From Prevotellaceae bacterium UBA6974 (lineage in GTDB: Bacteria; Bacteroidota; Bacteroidia; Bacteroidales; Bacteroidaceae), in the NCBI GenBank assembly GCA_002450165.1, contig DJYQ01000032.1, positions 12,052 to 57,503 of the forward strand: 45,452 nt of DNA, given 5' to 3'. The notes beneath the pieces are model-generated. The model saw only the letters and a program-made list of their open reading frames with translations. It was not told the origin of the DNA and did not search any database. How positions within the stretch are numbered: the stretch's first letter is position 1; every line of letters begins with the position of its first letter. Below, one piece after another: positions 7,456 through 17,426 of the stretch. A program made the position numbers and the translations under genes.

Positions 7456-8802
7456 TTATTTAGCCCATCCGGGATAAGTGAAATCGCAATTACGCCAGTC
7501 CTCGTTAATGCGGACATAGGTGCTTTTCTGCTTGTCTTTAATCCACTGCTGGATTATCTCCTCGCTCTTCTTCGCCTCCACAGTTCCTTTCAGGACTTGG
7601 AAATCTTCGGTAATGGATGCGCGGTGTGCAGGGATGCGGTTTTTTAGTTTAATGATAGCACAAGTTTCCTTGCCATGCTTGTCAGTCATGGTAAAAGCTT
7701 GCGATATCTCCCCGATTTCCATTTTGTCAACCATTCGTGCAATTTCACTTGGTAAATCGCCCATTTCAAAACGAGTTGTCGCAACGCCTGTTTCTTTATT
7801 AAGGTTAGTCATAATCCCATTATTGTTGCGTGAGTCCTTGTCATCCGACAACTCCTGAGCCCCAATCTCAAAAGTAAACTTGTTCTCTTTGATATCTGTC
7901 GCTATAGAGTCCAAGCGTAACATGCAGGCTTCCACATCCTTTGGGTCAACCTCAGGACGACGCAGTATGTGGCGCACTTTAATCTTGTCACCGCGCTTGT
8001 CTATCAGTTGGATTATGTGGTAACCGTATTCACTCTGTACGACTTTGCTTACTTTTTTGGGATCTGTCAGCGAAAATGCCACATTCGCAAAGGCAGGATC
8101 CAACTGAGTACGTCCGTAATACTCCAATTCACCACCCATGCGTGCACTGCCTTCATCCTTGCTGAACATACGTGCCAGTGCAGAAAAACTGGTTGTTCCT
8201 GTCTGGACCCGTTCTGCCCATCCGCGTAACTGTTCCTTGACGCGTTCTATTTCTTCGCGGCGGATACGTGGATGCCGCGTCAGAATCTGAACTTCCACTT
8301 GTGTTGGGATGAATGGCAGGGAGTCTTGGGGCAAATCCTTGAAATACCGGCGAACCTCTGCTGGCGTAATCTTTATGCCTGCCGTTATTTTCTGCTTCAT
8401 CTGCCGGGCTGTCATTTCGTTTTTGTATTGCTCAAACAGTTCTTCCCGAATTTGATTCATAGGCATACGCATGTATTCTTCCAATTTCTCCTTGCTACCT
8501 GCCATCATAACCTTCTCGTTGATGTCTTGCTCAACGTAAGGGGCAACATCACCGTCACTTACACTGACACTGTCGATTGCTGCCTGATGTAGGAAAAGTT
8601 TCTGAATAGCCAGTTGTTCGGGTATTACGCAATATGGATTTCCTTTAATTTCGTTTCCATAAATAGTACGTACACGTTCTACGTCTGAACGCAGGATGGC
8701 TTCGTCACCTACGACCCATATGACCTCATCTACAGTGTGGTTCTGTGCATATAGGCATTGAGCACAGATTGTTACCAATGCCAGTGTTAGTAATCTTTTC
8801 AT
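7456..8802 (-). CDS. SurA-like periplasmic peptidyl-prolyl isomerase
   Basis: The protein has 448 residues with signal peptide MKRLLTLALVTICAQCLYAQ. It has a SurA N-terminal helical chaperone region (DEVIWVVGDEAILRSDVE) and a parvulin domain at about residues 170-270 (EVQILTRHP, GGELEYYGRTQLDPAFANVA, SEYGYHIIQLIDKRG). A second, more divergent parvulin-like repeat starts at KVRHILRRPEV. The predicted role is folding and escort of outer-membrane beta-barrel proteins. Its start is one base after the stop of the upstream foldase gene, and it is followed two bases later by the OstA-like gene, so this is a compact outer-membrane biogenesis operon. Confidence 0.88.
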   Translation of the reverse strand: MKRLLTLALVTICAQCLYAQNHTVDEVIWVVGDEAILRSDVERVRTIYGNEIKGNPYCVIPEQLAIQKLFLHQAAIDSVSVSDGDVAPYVEQDINEKVMMAGSKEKLEEYMRMPMNQIREELFEQYKNEMTARQMKQKITAGIKITPAEVRRYFKDLPQDSLPFIPTQVEVQILTRHPRIRREEIERVKEQLRGWAERVQTGTTSFSALARMFSKDEGSARMGGELEYYGRTQLDPAFANVAFSLTDPKKVSKVVQSEYGYHIIQLIDKRGDKIKVRHILRRPEVDPKDVEACMLRLDSIATDIKENKFTFEIGAQELSDDKDSRNNNGIMTNLNKETGVATTRFEMGDLPSEIARMVDKMEIGEISQAFTMTDKHGKETCAIIKLKNRIPAHRASITEDFQVLKGTVEAKKSEEIIQQWIKDKQKSTYVRINEDWRNCDFTYPGWAK

Positions 8803-8803
8803 A

Positions 8804-10231
8804 TTAATGGTTATTCACCGTATTTACCACGTCTTCATTCACAATGACGGGATATTTCTGCCGTAGTTCTTCTACAAATTCATTCATCCTTTCGTCCTGA
8901 AGATCCTGAATGACTTTTTGTGAAATATCAGTCCATTTTGCAGGACCTTTTTTCAGCATTCTACCTACAAAACCAACATAAGGATAACCAGAAGGAGTCT
9001 TTGTTTCCTGACCTTTTATTTTGAAAATCAGTTTGTCCGCAGTTTTGTTATCGCCTTTGGCAAACAGACGCTTGTCCATTTTTACCATTACCGAATCTTT
9101 GTTAAACATATCACGGACAGAACCAATCCATTTATCTTCGCTTAACCCCTTTGTCGCTTTCTTTACCGCATTTACATCTTTTGCATTCTTGCAGTAGAAT
9201 ATCATTCCGTAAAAGTGAGGTTTGTTCCAGGCATATTTCTTTTTGTTCTGTTTGAAATAATTATCTAATCCCAAAGTATCGGTCTTAGTAGGTTCCCAGA
9301 TTTTGTTGTTACAGATGTCATAGTACAGCAAGCCATCATGATATTCCTGTACAAGATATTTCAACTCTTGGTCTTGTGCACACAGACGTTCAGTCTCCCG
9401 ATCCAGAATTTGGTCCACCGTCATTTCTGATTGTGCTGCATGGCTAAGTGAATCAACAATCTGTTGGGATAGCTGCATGCGCACACCGCGGCTTTCAATG
9501 AAACGATGAATCTGTGCATGCAGTGTGTCAAACGGCTCTAAATCCTTGCGCCCCACCATTTTTACGATATGGTAACCTACGGTGCTTAGAAAAGGGGTGC
9601 TGGTCTGTCCAACATTCAGTGAATATGCAACGTCCTCAAATTCTTTCAGTAATTGGCCTGGGCCTACCCATGGCAACTCACCTCCGTTGATTCCTGTCTG
9701 CTTGTCATCACTGCATGTACGGGCAAGTTCCCGAAAATCGCCACCATTTGTTAATATGTCGTAAATGCTGTCAATGCGTGCCTTGGCAGCATTCTGCTCT
9801 GCTGCACTGGCCTTTTGTTTAAGCAGGACGAATATTTGTGCAGGCTTCAAAAGTTGCTTCCCACCTATTGACTTCTTCATCTCCTCGTAGTATTTGCGGC
9901 ATTCGGCATCTACCATATCTTCGCTGACAAGCAATGGACGAATTTGCTGGTCTCGATATTGATGAAACTCTCTCAAATAGGAACTGACAGTATCCATATG
10001 TGCATCCATCGCAGCCCTGACCTTCATCTTATATACGGCAAACATGTCGATATATTCTGCCACAGATTTCTTGTCAACTACCGCATCAGTGTTGTTCTTG
10101 TTGTAGTTATATTCGAACTCGCTTCGTGTAACAGGTTCGCCACCTATTGTCATCACAATAGGATCGTCGTTCTGTGCGAATGTTGTGATTATGAATGATA
10201 AAAAGACAAATACTAATCCTTTGCGTTTCAT
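8804..10231 (-). CDS. Periplasmic PpiC-type foldase
   Basis: The protein has 475 residues with signal peptide MKRKGLVFVFLSFIITTFAQ. The N-terminal segment MTIGGEPVTRSEFEYNYNKN is the usual start of long Bacteroidota PpiC/SurA proteins. One clear parvulin domain spans about residues 120-235 (AQIFVLLKQKAS, INGGELPWVGPGQLLKEFED, TVGYHIVKMVGRKDLEPFD). The remaining 240 residues are a lysine-rich helical region with no recognised catalytic motif, probably chaperone in nature. It pairs with the SurA-like gene immediately downstream (1-bp gap) and follows guaB by 36 bp. Confidence 0.87.
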   Translation of the reverse strand: MKRKGLVFVFLSFIITTFAQNDDPIVMTIGGEPVTRSEFEYNYNKNNTDAVVDKKSVAEYIDMFAVYKMKVRAAMDAHMDTVSSYLREFHQYRDQQIRPLLVSEDMVDAECRKYYEEMKKSIGGKQLLKPAQIFVLLKQKASAAEQNAAKARIDSIYDILTNGGDFRELARTCSDDKQTGINGGELPWVGPGQLLKEFEDVAYSLNVGQTSTPFLSTVGYHIVKMVGRKDLEPFDTLHAQIHRFIESRGVRMQLSQQIVDSLSHAAQSEMTVDQILDRETERLCAQDQELKYLVQEYHDGLLYYDICNNKIWEPTKTDTLGLDNYFKQNKKKYAWNKPHFYGMIFYCKNAKDVNAVKKATKGLSEDKWIGSVRDMFNKDSVMVKMDKRLFAKGDNKTADKLIFKIKGQETKTPSGYPYVGFVGRMLKKGPAKWTDISQKVIQDLQDERMNEFVEELRQKYPVIVNEDVVNTVNNH

Positions 10232-10267
10232 CTCAATTGTGAATTTTGAATGATGAATTGTCCATTA

Positions 10268-11746
10268 TTACTGTGGACGACTATAATTAGGTGCTTCGCT
10301 TGTGATAATTACCTCGTGCGGGTGGCTCTCAAGGATTCCGGCATTAGTAATTCGAGTGAACTTAGCACTATGCAGGGCAAGAATGTCCTTTGCTCCACAA
10401 TACCCCATACCGCTGCGCAATCCGCCAACCAACTGATAGATGACTTCCTGTACGGTGCCTTTGTATGGAACACGGCCGGCAATCCCTTCGGGAACCAGTT
10501 TTTTTATTTCCTTGACTCCACCTTGGAAATAGCGGTCGGCACTTCCCTTTTCCATGGCCTCGAGAGAGCCCATTCCACGATATGCCTTGAACTTACGTCC
10601 GTTGAACAGGATTGTCTCACCTGGGGCTTCTTCGGTACCTGCTACCAAGGAGCCTATCATGACGCTGTAGCCGCCAGCGGCAAGAGCTTTTACAACATCT
10701 CCCGAATAGCGCAATCCACCGTCTGCAATTAAAGGAACTCCTGTACCGGAAAGAGCAGAGGCCACATCATATACGGCACTTAACTGTGGAACGCCAACAC
10801 CAGCAACCACTCGTGTTGTACAGATAGAACCGGGGCCAATACCTACTTTTACGGCATCTGCGCCAGCCTCAACCAACATTCTTGCTGCCTCGCCAGTAGC
10901 TATGTTGCCAACAACTATATCAACATTTGGAAATGCTTCCTTTGCCTCTTTAACTTTTTCGATAACACCTGCACTGTGACCATGGGCAGTGTCAATTACA
11001 ATAGCATCAACACCAGCTTTTACCAGCGCTTCCATACGTTGGAATGTATCGGCAGTTACACCAACGCCGGCAGCTACCCGCAGTCGTCCTTTTGAATCCT
11101 TGCATGCCATTGGCTTGTCTTTCGCCTTGGTGATGTCCTTGTATGTAATCAAGCCAATAAGATGGTTTTCGTCATCAACGACAGGGAGCTTCTCAATTTT
11201 GTTCTCCTGCAGGATGTCGCTTGCTGACATCAAGTCTGTCTGGATGTGCGTGGTTACCAGATTGTCTCTGGTCATGACATCATCGATTTTACGGGTAGTG
11301 TTTTTTTCAAAACGCAGGTCACGGTTTGTCACAATGCCAACCAAATGATTCTCATCATCCACGACAGGGATGCCGCCAATATGGTACTCAGCCATCAAAT
11401 CAAGAGCATCAGCCACAGTGCTGCCGCGTTTTATTGTTACAGGATCGTATATCATTCCGTTTTCTGCCCGCTTTACGATAGCAACTTGGCGTGCCTGCTC
11501 TTCGATAGACATGTTCTTGTGGATGACTCCAATACCGCCCTCACGTGCAATAGCAATAGCCATAGGCGCTTCTGTGACAGTATCCATGGCAGCAGTCACA
11601 AAAGGAATCTTCAGGTCAATGTTTCTTGAGAACTTGGTTGATAGTGATACTTCACGGGGCAGAACCTCGCTGTATCCGGGAATCAGCAATACGTCGTCGA
11701 AGGTAATACCTTCCATCACAATCTTGTCTTCAATAAATGATGCCAT
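10268..11746 (-). CDS. guaB: IMP dehydrogenase
   Basis: This 492-residue (beta/alpha)8 barrel oxidises IMP to XMP with NAD, the committed step of GMP synthesis. The catalytic loop GPGSICTTRVVAGVG places the nucleophile at Cys309. Two CBS domains (about residues 100-150 and 160-207) sit within the barrel as in the family, and GIGVIHKNM and the flap region EGIAGRVPYKG are present. Length is standard. A -7 box lies 31 bp upstream, directly after the recQ terminator. No terminator follows, so transcription may continue into the foldase/OstA/mutL genes. Confidence 0.97.
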   Translation of the reverse strand: MASFIEDKIVMEGITFDDVLLIPGYSEVLPREVSLSTKFSRNIDLKIPFVTAAMDTVTEAPMAIAIAREGGIGVIHKNMSIEEQARQVAIVKRAENGMIYDPVTIKRGSTVADALDLMAEYHIGGIPVVDDENHLVGIVTNRDLRFEKNTTRKIDDVMTRDNLVTTHIQTDLMSASDILQENKIEKLPVVDDENHLIGLITYKDITKAKDKPMACKDSKGRLRVAAGVGVTADTFQRMEALVKAGVDAIVIDTAHGHSAGVIEKVKEAKEAFPNVDIVVGNIATGEAARMLVEAGADAVKVGIGPGSICTTRVVAGVGVPQLSAVYDVASALSGTGVPLIADGGLRYSGDVVKALAAGGYSVMIGSLVAGTEEAPGETILFNGRKFKAYRGMGSLEAMEKGSADRYFQGGVKEIKKLVPEGIAGRVPYKGTVQEVIYQLVGGLRSGMGYCGAKDILALHSAKFTRITNAGILESHPHEVIITSEAPNYSRPQ

Positions 11747-11776
11747 AGTTGATGTTTAATTGTATTCTTTTGCGTG

Positions 11777-11784
11777 CAAAAGTA
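11777..11784 (-). promoter_or_regulatory. -7 element for guaB
   Basis: The minus strand reads TACTTTTG (TAnnTTTG). The region where the -33 box should lie falls inside the T-rich arm of the recQ terminator stem, so promoter and terminator are packed together. The -33 match is weak. Confidence 0.5.
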
Positions 11785-11831
11785 ACAAAAAAAACGCAAA
11801 AACAGACATAATCATGACGTGTTTTTGCGTT
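11785..11831 (-). terminator. Terminator of recQ
   Basis: On the minus strand AACGCAAAAACA and TGTTTTTGCGTT form a perfect 12-bp stem with a 15-nt loop, followed by a run of Ts. It lies 26 bp past the recQ stop. Confidence 0.92.
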
Positions 11832-11856
11832 AATTAAGATATATCTCAAATAAATA

Positions 11857-14028
11857 TTAATTACCTATTTCTGACATAAACTTGAGCCGTACCAGACGGA
11901 TGTCTCTTTCATCATAGTCTGGGCCAAGCTCCTTCATGGCGGTTTTCAGGTCGTCGGTCTGTGACTCGTCATGGAAATAGTCGTAGATGTCGAGCATATA
12001 GTCCTCGTCCATTACCTCATCCAAATAGTAGTTGATGTCCAGTTTTGTGCCACTGCTGACGATGGCTTCCATTTCATCCAGAAGCTCGTCCATATCCAGC
12101 ATCATACTGTTTGCGATATCATCCAGCATTAGCTTGCGGTCAATTTTCTCGATGATGCTTATCTTGTTCTTGCTGCGGCTTGCCACTGTGCGTATTCTGA
12201 GGTCCAGTGGGCGTTCTATCTCGTTTTCTTCGCAGTATTTGGCAATCAGTTCACAAAATTCCTTACCATAACGGATTGCCTTGCCCCTGCCTACACCCGG
12301 CATGTTCTGCAGTTCTTCTATGGTGATAGGGTAGGTCGAAGCCATTGCGCTTAGAGAATTCTCCTGGAAGATTACATACGGAGGTATTCCGAGTGACTGA
12401 GCGCGCTGTCGTCTCAGCTTTACAAGCATCTTCATGAGGTTCTCATCCAGGGCACCAACTTCTTCTTCGGGCTCTGGTTCATAATCCTCAAATTCATTGT
12501 TCGGGAGGAAAAAGAATACACATGGCTCTTTCAAGTAGGCTTTGCCTTTTTTGGTTATTCTCAGCAGTCCATAGTTTTCTACCTCTTTTTCAATATAGCC
12601 TTCCAGCATCGCCTGACGTATCAGTGCACTCCAATATGGACGGTCATGATTGCTGCCGCGATTGAAACCCTTAAGCTGCTCATGACAGTGTGAGATTACC
12701 TCCTCGGTTTCCTTGCCTGTTACAATGTCTATGATATGGTCAACCTTGAATTTTTCCTTTACACCCAGAATAGTCTCCATAATCATAAGCAGGTCATGTG
12801 AACCTTCGACACTGTCGTGTGAACGTGCGCAATTGTCGCAGTGATGACAATTATCTTGATTGTATTCCTCACCAAAATAATGTAGCAACATTTTTCTACG
12901 ACATACGCTTGTTTCTGCGTATGCTCGCGTCTCTGCCAGTAATTGGTTGCCAATGTCCTGTTCGCTTACAGGCTTGCCTTCCATGAATTTCCGCAACTTG
13001 TCCAGGTCCTTTGGCGAGTAGAATGCAATACACGAACCTTCGCCTCCGTCCCGACCTGCACGACCTGTTTCCTGGTAATATCCCTCCAAACTTTTGGGGA
13101 TGTCGTAATGAATTACAAAACGTACGTCAGGCTTGTCTATACCCATGCCAAAGGCAATTGTGGCAACAATTACGTTCAGACGCTCCATGATAAAGTCGTC
13201 CTGGGTCTGGTTACGCTCTGCTGTTTCCATACCAGCATGATAGGCCCTGGCATTTATATTGTTAGCCTGCAGTATTTCTGCCAGCTGCTCGACCTTTTTG
13301 CGTGACAGGCAGTATATGATACCGCTTTTGCCTGGATTTTGAAGTATATAGCGTATAATATCCTTGTCTATGTCTTTTGTTTTTGGCCGGACTTCGTAAT
13401 AAAGATTCGGGCGGTTGAAAGAACTGACATAATCTTTTGCACGTAGTATGCCGAGGTTTTTCTTGATGTCGCGTCTTACCTTGTTGGTAGCTGTCGCAGT
13501 CAAGGCAATGATAGGTGCACGTCCGATTTCATTGATTAGGGGTCTGATTCTACGGTATTCCGGTCTGAAATCGTGCCCCCATTCACTTATACAATGCGCC
13601 TCGTCAATAGCATAGAAGCTGATTTTTATTTCACGCAGGAAATCCTTCGTATCTTCCTTGGTGAGTGATTCCGGAGCGACGTAGAGCAATTTTGTGCGAC
13701 CTTCCTGAATATCTTTCTTCGCATCCTCTACCTGTTGGCGTGTTAAACTGGAGTTCAGATAATGTGCAATTCCGTTGTCCTCGCTTACCTGACGTACAGC
13801 ATCCACCTGATTCTTCATCAATGCAATCAGGGGAGAGAGGACGATTGCCGTCCCTTCCATCATTAGAGCAGGCAACTGGTAGCACAGACTTTTACCCCCA
13901 CCTGTGGGCATCAAGACAAACGTGTCATTTCCTTCAATTAAATTGCATATGACATCCTCTTGCAGACCCTTAAATGAGTCAAAACCAAAGTACTTTTTTA
14001 GGTTCTGCGTGAGTTCTTTTTTATCCAT
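11857..14028 (-). CDS. recQ: ATP-dependent DNA helicase RecQ
   Basis: The protein has 723 residues from ATG 14028. The longer in-frame start at 14103 is rejected because it would lie inside the clpX terminator and upstream of a good promoter. It has Walker A (MPTGGGKSLCYQLPA), DEAH in AIDEAHCISEWGHDFRPEY, the RecQ zinc module (CRRKMLLHYFG, CHHCDNC), a winged helix and an HRDC domain (NMPGVGRGKAIRYGKEFCE). An acidic C-terminal extension of about 110 residues, longer than in E. coli RecQ, follows. The helicase acts 3'-5' in recombination and fork repair. It is separated by a terminator from clpX, so it is probably its own unit. Confidence 0.95.
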   Translation of the reverse strand: MDKKELTQNLKKYFGFDSFKGLQEDVICNLIEGNDTFVLMPTGGGKSLCYQLPALMMEGTAIVLSPLIALMKNQVDAVRQVSEDNGIAHYLNSSLTRQQVEDAKKDIQEGRTKLLYVAPESLTKEDTKDFLREIKISFYAIDEAHCISEWGHDFRPEYRRIRPLINEIGRAPIIALTATATNKVRRDIKKNLGILRAKDYVSSFNRPNLYYEVRPKTKDIDKDIIRYILQNPGKSGIIYCLSRKKVEQLAEILQANNINARAYHAGMETAERNQTQDDFIMERLNVIVATIAFGMGIDKPDVRFVIHYDIPKSLEGYYQETGRAGRDGGEGSCIAFYSPKDLDKLRKFMEGKPVSEQDIGNQLLAETRAYAETSVCRRKMLLHYFGEEYNQDNCHHCDNCARSHDSVEGSHDLLMIMETILGVKEKFKVDHIIDIVTGKETEEVISHCHEQLKGFNRGSNHDRPYWSALIRQAMLEGYIEKEVENYGLLRITKKGKAYLKEPCVFFFLPNNEFEDYEPEPEEEVGALDENLMKMLVKLRRQRAQSLGIPPYVIFQENSLSAMASTYPITIEELQNMPGVGRGKAIRYGKEFCELIAKYCEENEIERPLDLRIRTVASRSKNKISIIEKIDRKLMLDDIANSMMLDMDELLDEMEAIVSSGTKLDINYYLDEVMDEDYMLDIYDYFHDESQTDDLKTAMKELGPDYDERDIRLVRLKFMSEIGN

Positions 14029-14059
14029 AGTGGCGGTTGTTGCTAGTGGTGAACGTTTA

Positions 14060-14091
14060 CAAAGATAAAGAAAATGAATGAATAATCCAAA
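14060..14091 (-). promoter_or_regulatory. recQ promoter (TTTG-N20-TATCTTTG)
   Basis: The minus strand carries TTTG (14088-14091) and TATCTTTG (14060-14067) separated by 20 bp, an excellent match to the Bacteroidetes housekeeping consensus. It sits between the clpX terminator and the recQ ATG at 14028, and it decides the recQ start. Confidence 0.85.
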
Positions 14092-14100
14092 TATAAGTAA

Positions 14101-14129
14101 CAAGAAAAACGCTGCAGAGGCAGCGTTTT
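14101..14129 (-). terminator. Terminator of the tig-clpP-clpX run
   Basis: AAAACGCTGC and GCAGCGTTTT form a perfect 10-bp stem with a 4-nt loop, followed on the minus strand by further T. It begins 4 bp past the clpX stop. Confidence 0.92.
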
Positions 14130-14132
14130 AGA

Positions 14133-15359
14133 TTATAAGACTTCACTTTTTTTCAGTTGCTCGCGTACATAATCGCCCGTGATGTTTATCTTTTTGCAGT
14201 CTGTTCCGGGGGTGCTGAACTGTAAATCCGTCATAACTGCCTCCACAATACCCCTCAGTCCGCGAGCCCCCAGACCACGTTCAACAGCCTTGTCAACCAT
14301 GGCTTCCAGGGCATCATCAGTAAAATCAAGTTCCACGCCATCCATCTTGAACAGTTTTTTCTGTTGTCTGATCAGCGAGTTCTTTGGTTCCGTCAGGATA
14401 TTTCTCAGCGCCTCACGGTCCAGGGGGTGCAGGTATGTAACAACTGGCAGTCGCCCTATCAGTTCAGGAATCAAACCGAATTTCCTCAGATCCTGAGGCT
14501 GTACGTACTGCATTAGGTTGCGGCTATCCAGATTGTGACGTGTCTGGACATTGTTATAACCTACAGTATGTGTGTTCAGACGCTGTGCTATTTTTCGTTC
14601 AATACCCTCGAAGGCACCGCCACAGATAAACAATATGTTGTGTGTGTTCAAATGCACGTAATCTTGGTCGGGATGCTTGCGCCCACCTTTAGGCGGAACA
14701 TTTACCACGCTGCCTTCAAGAAGCTTCAGCAACCCCTGTTGTACACCCTCGCCGCTTACGTCGCGTGTTATGCTGGGATTGTCACCCTTGCGTGCAATCT
14801 TGTCAATCTCATCTATGAAGACAATACCGCGCTCGGCTTTTTTCTGATCATAGTCTGCAGCCTGCAGCAGTCGGGTAAGTATGCTTTCAACATCCTCTCC
14901 TACATATCCTGCTTCTGTCAGAACAGTAGCATCAACGATGGCAAATGGTACCTCCAGCAACCTTGCAACAGTCCGGGCAAGCAATGTCTTACCTGTACCT
15001 GTTGAGCCCAGCATGATAATGTTGCTCTTTTCAATTTCTACATCGTTATCCTCTGTTTTCTGATTCAATCGTTTGTAGTGATTGTAAACGGCAACAGATA
15101 GAGCTATCTTAGCTTCATTCTGACCAATGACATATTCATCCAGTTTCTGCTTTATTTCTGTCGGCAACATCAAATTCAGGTTCCCGCTGGGTGTGTTAGC
15201 ACTCTTGATTGGTGAAACCATCCCCTCCTGTTCCAACAACTGATATGCCTGTTTGACGCACGAACTGCATATATGAACACCGTTTATGCTATTCAGCATC
15301 AATGGCACTTCGTCCTCCGACAGTCCGCAAAAATTGCATTTCACAGTCTTCTTTGTCAT
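14133..15359 (-). CDS. clpX: ClpX, ATP-binding subunit of ClpXP protease
   Basis: The protein has 408 residues. An N-terminal C4 zinc-binding domain (Cys8, Cys11, Cys31, Cys34) precedes the AAA+ module: Walker A GSTGTGKTLLA, pore loop GYVGED, Walker B VFIDEIDKIAR, and sensor-2 GLGARGLRGIVE. It unfolds substrates and feeds them to ClpP. The loop that contacts ClpP, IGF in E. coli, reads VGY here (HTVGYNNV); this may be typical of the lineage. Its ATG overlaps the clpP stop (TAATG), indicating translational coupling. Confidence 0.97.
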   Translation of the reverse strand: MTKKTVKCNFCGLSEDEVPLMLNSINGVHICSSCVKQAYQLLEQEGMVSPIKSANTPSGNLNLMLPTEIKQKLDEYVIGQNEAKIALSVAVYNHYKRLNQKTEDNDVEIEKSNIIMLGSTGTGKTLLARTVARLLEVPFAIVDATVLTEAGYVGEDVESILTRLLQAADYDQKKAERGIVFIDEIDKIARKGDNPSITRDVSGEGVQQGLLKLLEGSVVNVPPKGGRKHPDQDYVHLNTHNILFICGGAFEGIERKIAQRLNTHTVGYNNVQTRHNLDSRNLMQYVQPQDLRKFGLIPELIGRLPVVTYLHPLDREALRNILTEPKNSLIRQQKKLFKMDGVELDFTDDALEAMVDKAVERGLGARGLRGIVEAVMTDLQFSTPGTDCKKINITGDYVREQLKKSEVL

Positions 15360-16027
15360 TATCCCTTGCGTGAAAGAACCTGGTCAATCATACCATACTC
15401 TTGGGCTTCTGCTGCTGTCATCCAGTAGTCACGGTCGCTGTCAGCCCATACCTTGTCGAACGGCTGGTTACTGTGGTTGGCTATGATTGTGTACAGTTCA
15501 TTTTTAAGTTTCATTATCTCACGTGCAGTAATCTCGATATCCGAAGCCTGACCATGTGCACCGCCAAGAGGTTGGTGTATCATTACGCGGCTGTGTGTCA
15601 GAGCCGAGCGCTTGCCTTCGCTACCACTAACCAACAGCACTGCAGCCATACTAGCAGCCATACCCGTACATATTGTTGCTACCGGACTTTGTATGAACTG
15701 CATGGTGTCATAAATGCCTAATCCTGCATATACACTGCCACCTGGCGAATTGATGTATATGCTGATGTCCTTGCCCGAATCTACGCTATCCAGATACAGT
15801 AGCTGTGCCTGCAACGTATTTGCCGTATAATCATCAATCTCTGTGCCCAGGAAGATGATACGGTCCATCATCAATCGGCTGAATACGTCCATCTGTGTAA
15901 CATTCAGTTGACGTTCCTCCAGGATATATGGATTCAGGTATTTGTTCTGAACAGACACGATATCATCCAGAACCATGCCGTTTATGCCAACTCTACCAGT
16001 GGCAAATTTTCTGAAATCGTTGTTCAC
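15359..16027 (-). CDS. clpP: ClpP serine protease subunit
   Basis: The protein has 222 residues. The catalytic triad is visible: Ser126 (GMAASMAAV), His151 (VMIHQPLGG) and Asp200 (SDRDYWM). The N-terminal segment NPYILEERQLNVTQMDVFSR is typical. The start is GTG at 16027, 15 bp after the trigger factor stop. An internal ATG at residue 18 is possible, but the preceding FRKFATGRVGINGMV looks like conserved family sequence, so the GTG is preferred. It forms the tetradecameric chamber of ClpXP with the clpX product encoded directly downstream. Confidence 0.96.
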   Translation of the reverse strand: MNNDFRKFATGRVGINGMVLDDIVSVQNKYLNPYILEERQLNVTQMDVFSRLMMDRIIFLGTEIDDYTANTLQAQLLYLDSVDSGKDISIYINSPGGSVYAGLGIYDTMQFIQSPVATICTGMAASMAAVLLVSGSEGKRSALTHSRVMIHQPLGGAHGQASDIEITAREIMKLKNELYTIIANHSNQPFDKVWADSDRDYWMTAAEAQEYGMIDQVLSRKG

Positions 16028-16042
16028 GTCTCACTGAGTATT

Positions 16043-17395
16043 TTATGCCTCTTGAAAAGCCTTGTTAAATTCGTCCAAGCTAACTGTCTTCTCCGAAATC
16101 TTTACAACATCCTTGGCAGCGACACCCAATTTGCGCTCAACGGTACGTGTTACAAGCCCTTCGGCTTGCTGCTTGTTCTTCAGCATCTCGTTAGCGTAGT
16201 TGTTCAGGGCATCTTCCGGAATGTTGGTCATTCCGTACTGTGCAAACTGCATGCGCGTAACCTCCTTTGCCGTTTCCAGAACGTCAGGCTGTTCAACCTT
16301 GATATTCAACTGGTCGCACAACTGTTCCTTGATCAAGTGCCATTTTAGCTCATCGATACTTGGTTTGAAGTTTTTCTCGATGAACTCTGCATCCTTGTCA
16401 GGATTGTTCTTCTGCATGATACGTTTCAGCATAGCTTCAGGGAATTCAACCTCACCGATGCGCTTTATCAGATATTTCTTCAAATCAATAACGAAACGGA
16501 ACTCGCTGTCCGTCTTGAACTGTTCTGCCAGGGTTTCGCGTATGGCTGCACGGAACTCCTCCTCACTTTTAACCTTGTCCTTGCCTAATGAGATGTCAAA
16601 TAATTCTTGGTCCAGTGCATGAGGTTCGTAGCGAGTAATCTCGCTTACTTGGAACTGGAAATCTCCAGTTACGGCTGCAGCCTCCTCCTTTGTGATTTTC
16701 AGCAGGGAAGACAGTTCAACATTGCTGTTATATGCCTTGGATGGATTAAAGGTAATGATATCACCGGCTTTCATGCCGTTGAACTTGGTCTTTTCATCCT
16801 CGTCCTTCATATAGTCCGGCAACATTGTAGCACCTTCCACTTCAATACCGCCGCGCTTAGGTTTGCCAGTCTTACCCAATTCAGTCAGGATACCCTTGAC
16901 CATATCCTTTGGCTGATATTCTTCCACCTTTTTGTAACCACCTGTACGGCTTGCGTACATCTGGACTTGGTTGTCAACCATGGCGTCATCAACCTCAATG
17001 TTGTAGTACTCAATAGTATCCTTGTCACTTATCTTTGCGTCCATCTCGGGAGCCAATGCGATGTCAAACACGAAAGTCTGTTCGTCTGCTTCCAAGCTGA
17101 TTTCACCCTGCTTGTCACTAGGCATTGGTTCGCCCAAGATATCAATTTTGTTCTCACGTATATACTTGTATAATTCAGAGCCAAGCATTTTGTTCAATTC
17201 TTCGGCCTGAACTTCCTGTCCGAAACGTTTTCTCAAGATACTCATGGGAGCCTGTCCTGGACGGAAACCAGGCAGAGATGCTTTTTTGCGGTAATCCTTC
17301 AGCGTCTTCTCGACGTTTGCTTCGTAATCGGCCTTTGCCAGAGTAATTGTCAGCAGGCCATTGATTTTGTCAGTCTTTTCGAAAGAAATCTTCAT
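16043..17395 (-). CDS. tig: Trigger factor (ribosome-associated chaperone)
   Basis: The protein has 450 residues. The N-terminal ribosome-binding domain (MKISFEKTDKINGLLTITL) has the signature region SLPGFRPGQAPMSILRKRFG, equivalent to the GFRxGxxP motif that docks on ribosomal protein L23. The central PPIase-like region is divergent, with no obvious FKBP active-site pattern, as is common in Bacteroidota. The C-terminal half is helical chaperone. It binds nascent chains. The order tig-clpP-clpX is widely conserved and is kept here, with 15-bp spacing to clpP. Confidence 0.95.
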   Translation of the reverse strand: MKISFEKTDKINGLLTITLAKADYEANVEKTLKDYRKKASLPGFRPGQAPMSILRKRFGQEVQAEELNKMLGSELYKYIRENKIDILGEPMPSDKQGEISLEADEQTFVFDIALAPEMDAKISDKDTIEYYNIEVDDAMVDNQVQMYASRTGGYKKVEEYQPKDMVKGILTELGKTGKPKRGGIEVEGATMLPDYMKDEDEKTKFNGMKAGDIITFNPSKAYNSNVELSSLLKITKEEAAAVTGDFQFQVSEITRYEPHALDQELFDISLGKDKVKSEEEFRAAIRETLAEQFKTDSEFRFVIDLKKYLIKRIGEVEFPEAMLKRIMQKNNPDKDAEFIEKNFKPSIDELKWHLIKEQLCDQLNIKVEQPDVLETAKEVTRMQFAQYGMTNIPEDALNNYANEMLKNKQQAEGLVTRTVERKLGVAAKDVVKISEKTVSLDEFNKAFQEA

Positions 17396-17426
17396 GGTTA
17401 AATATTCTTTATTTATTTGTTTTTAT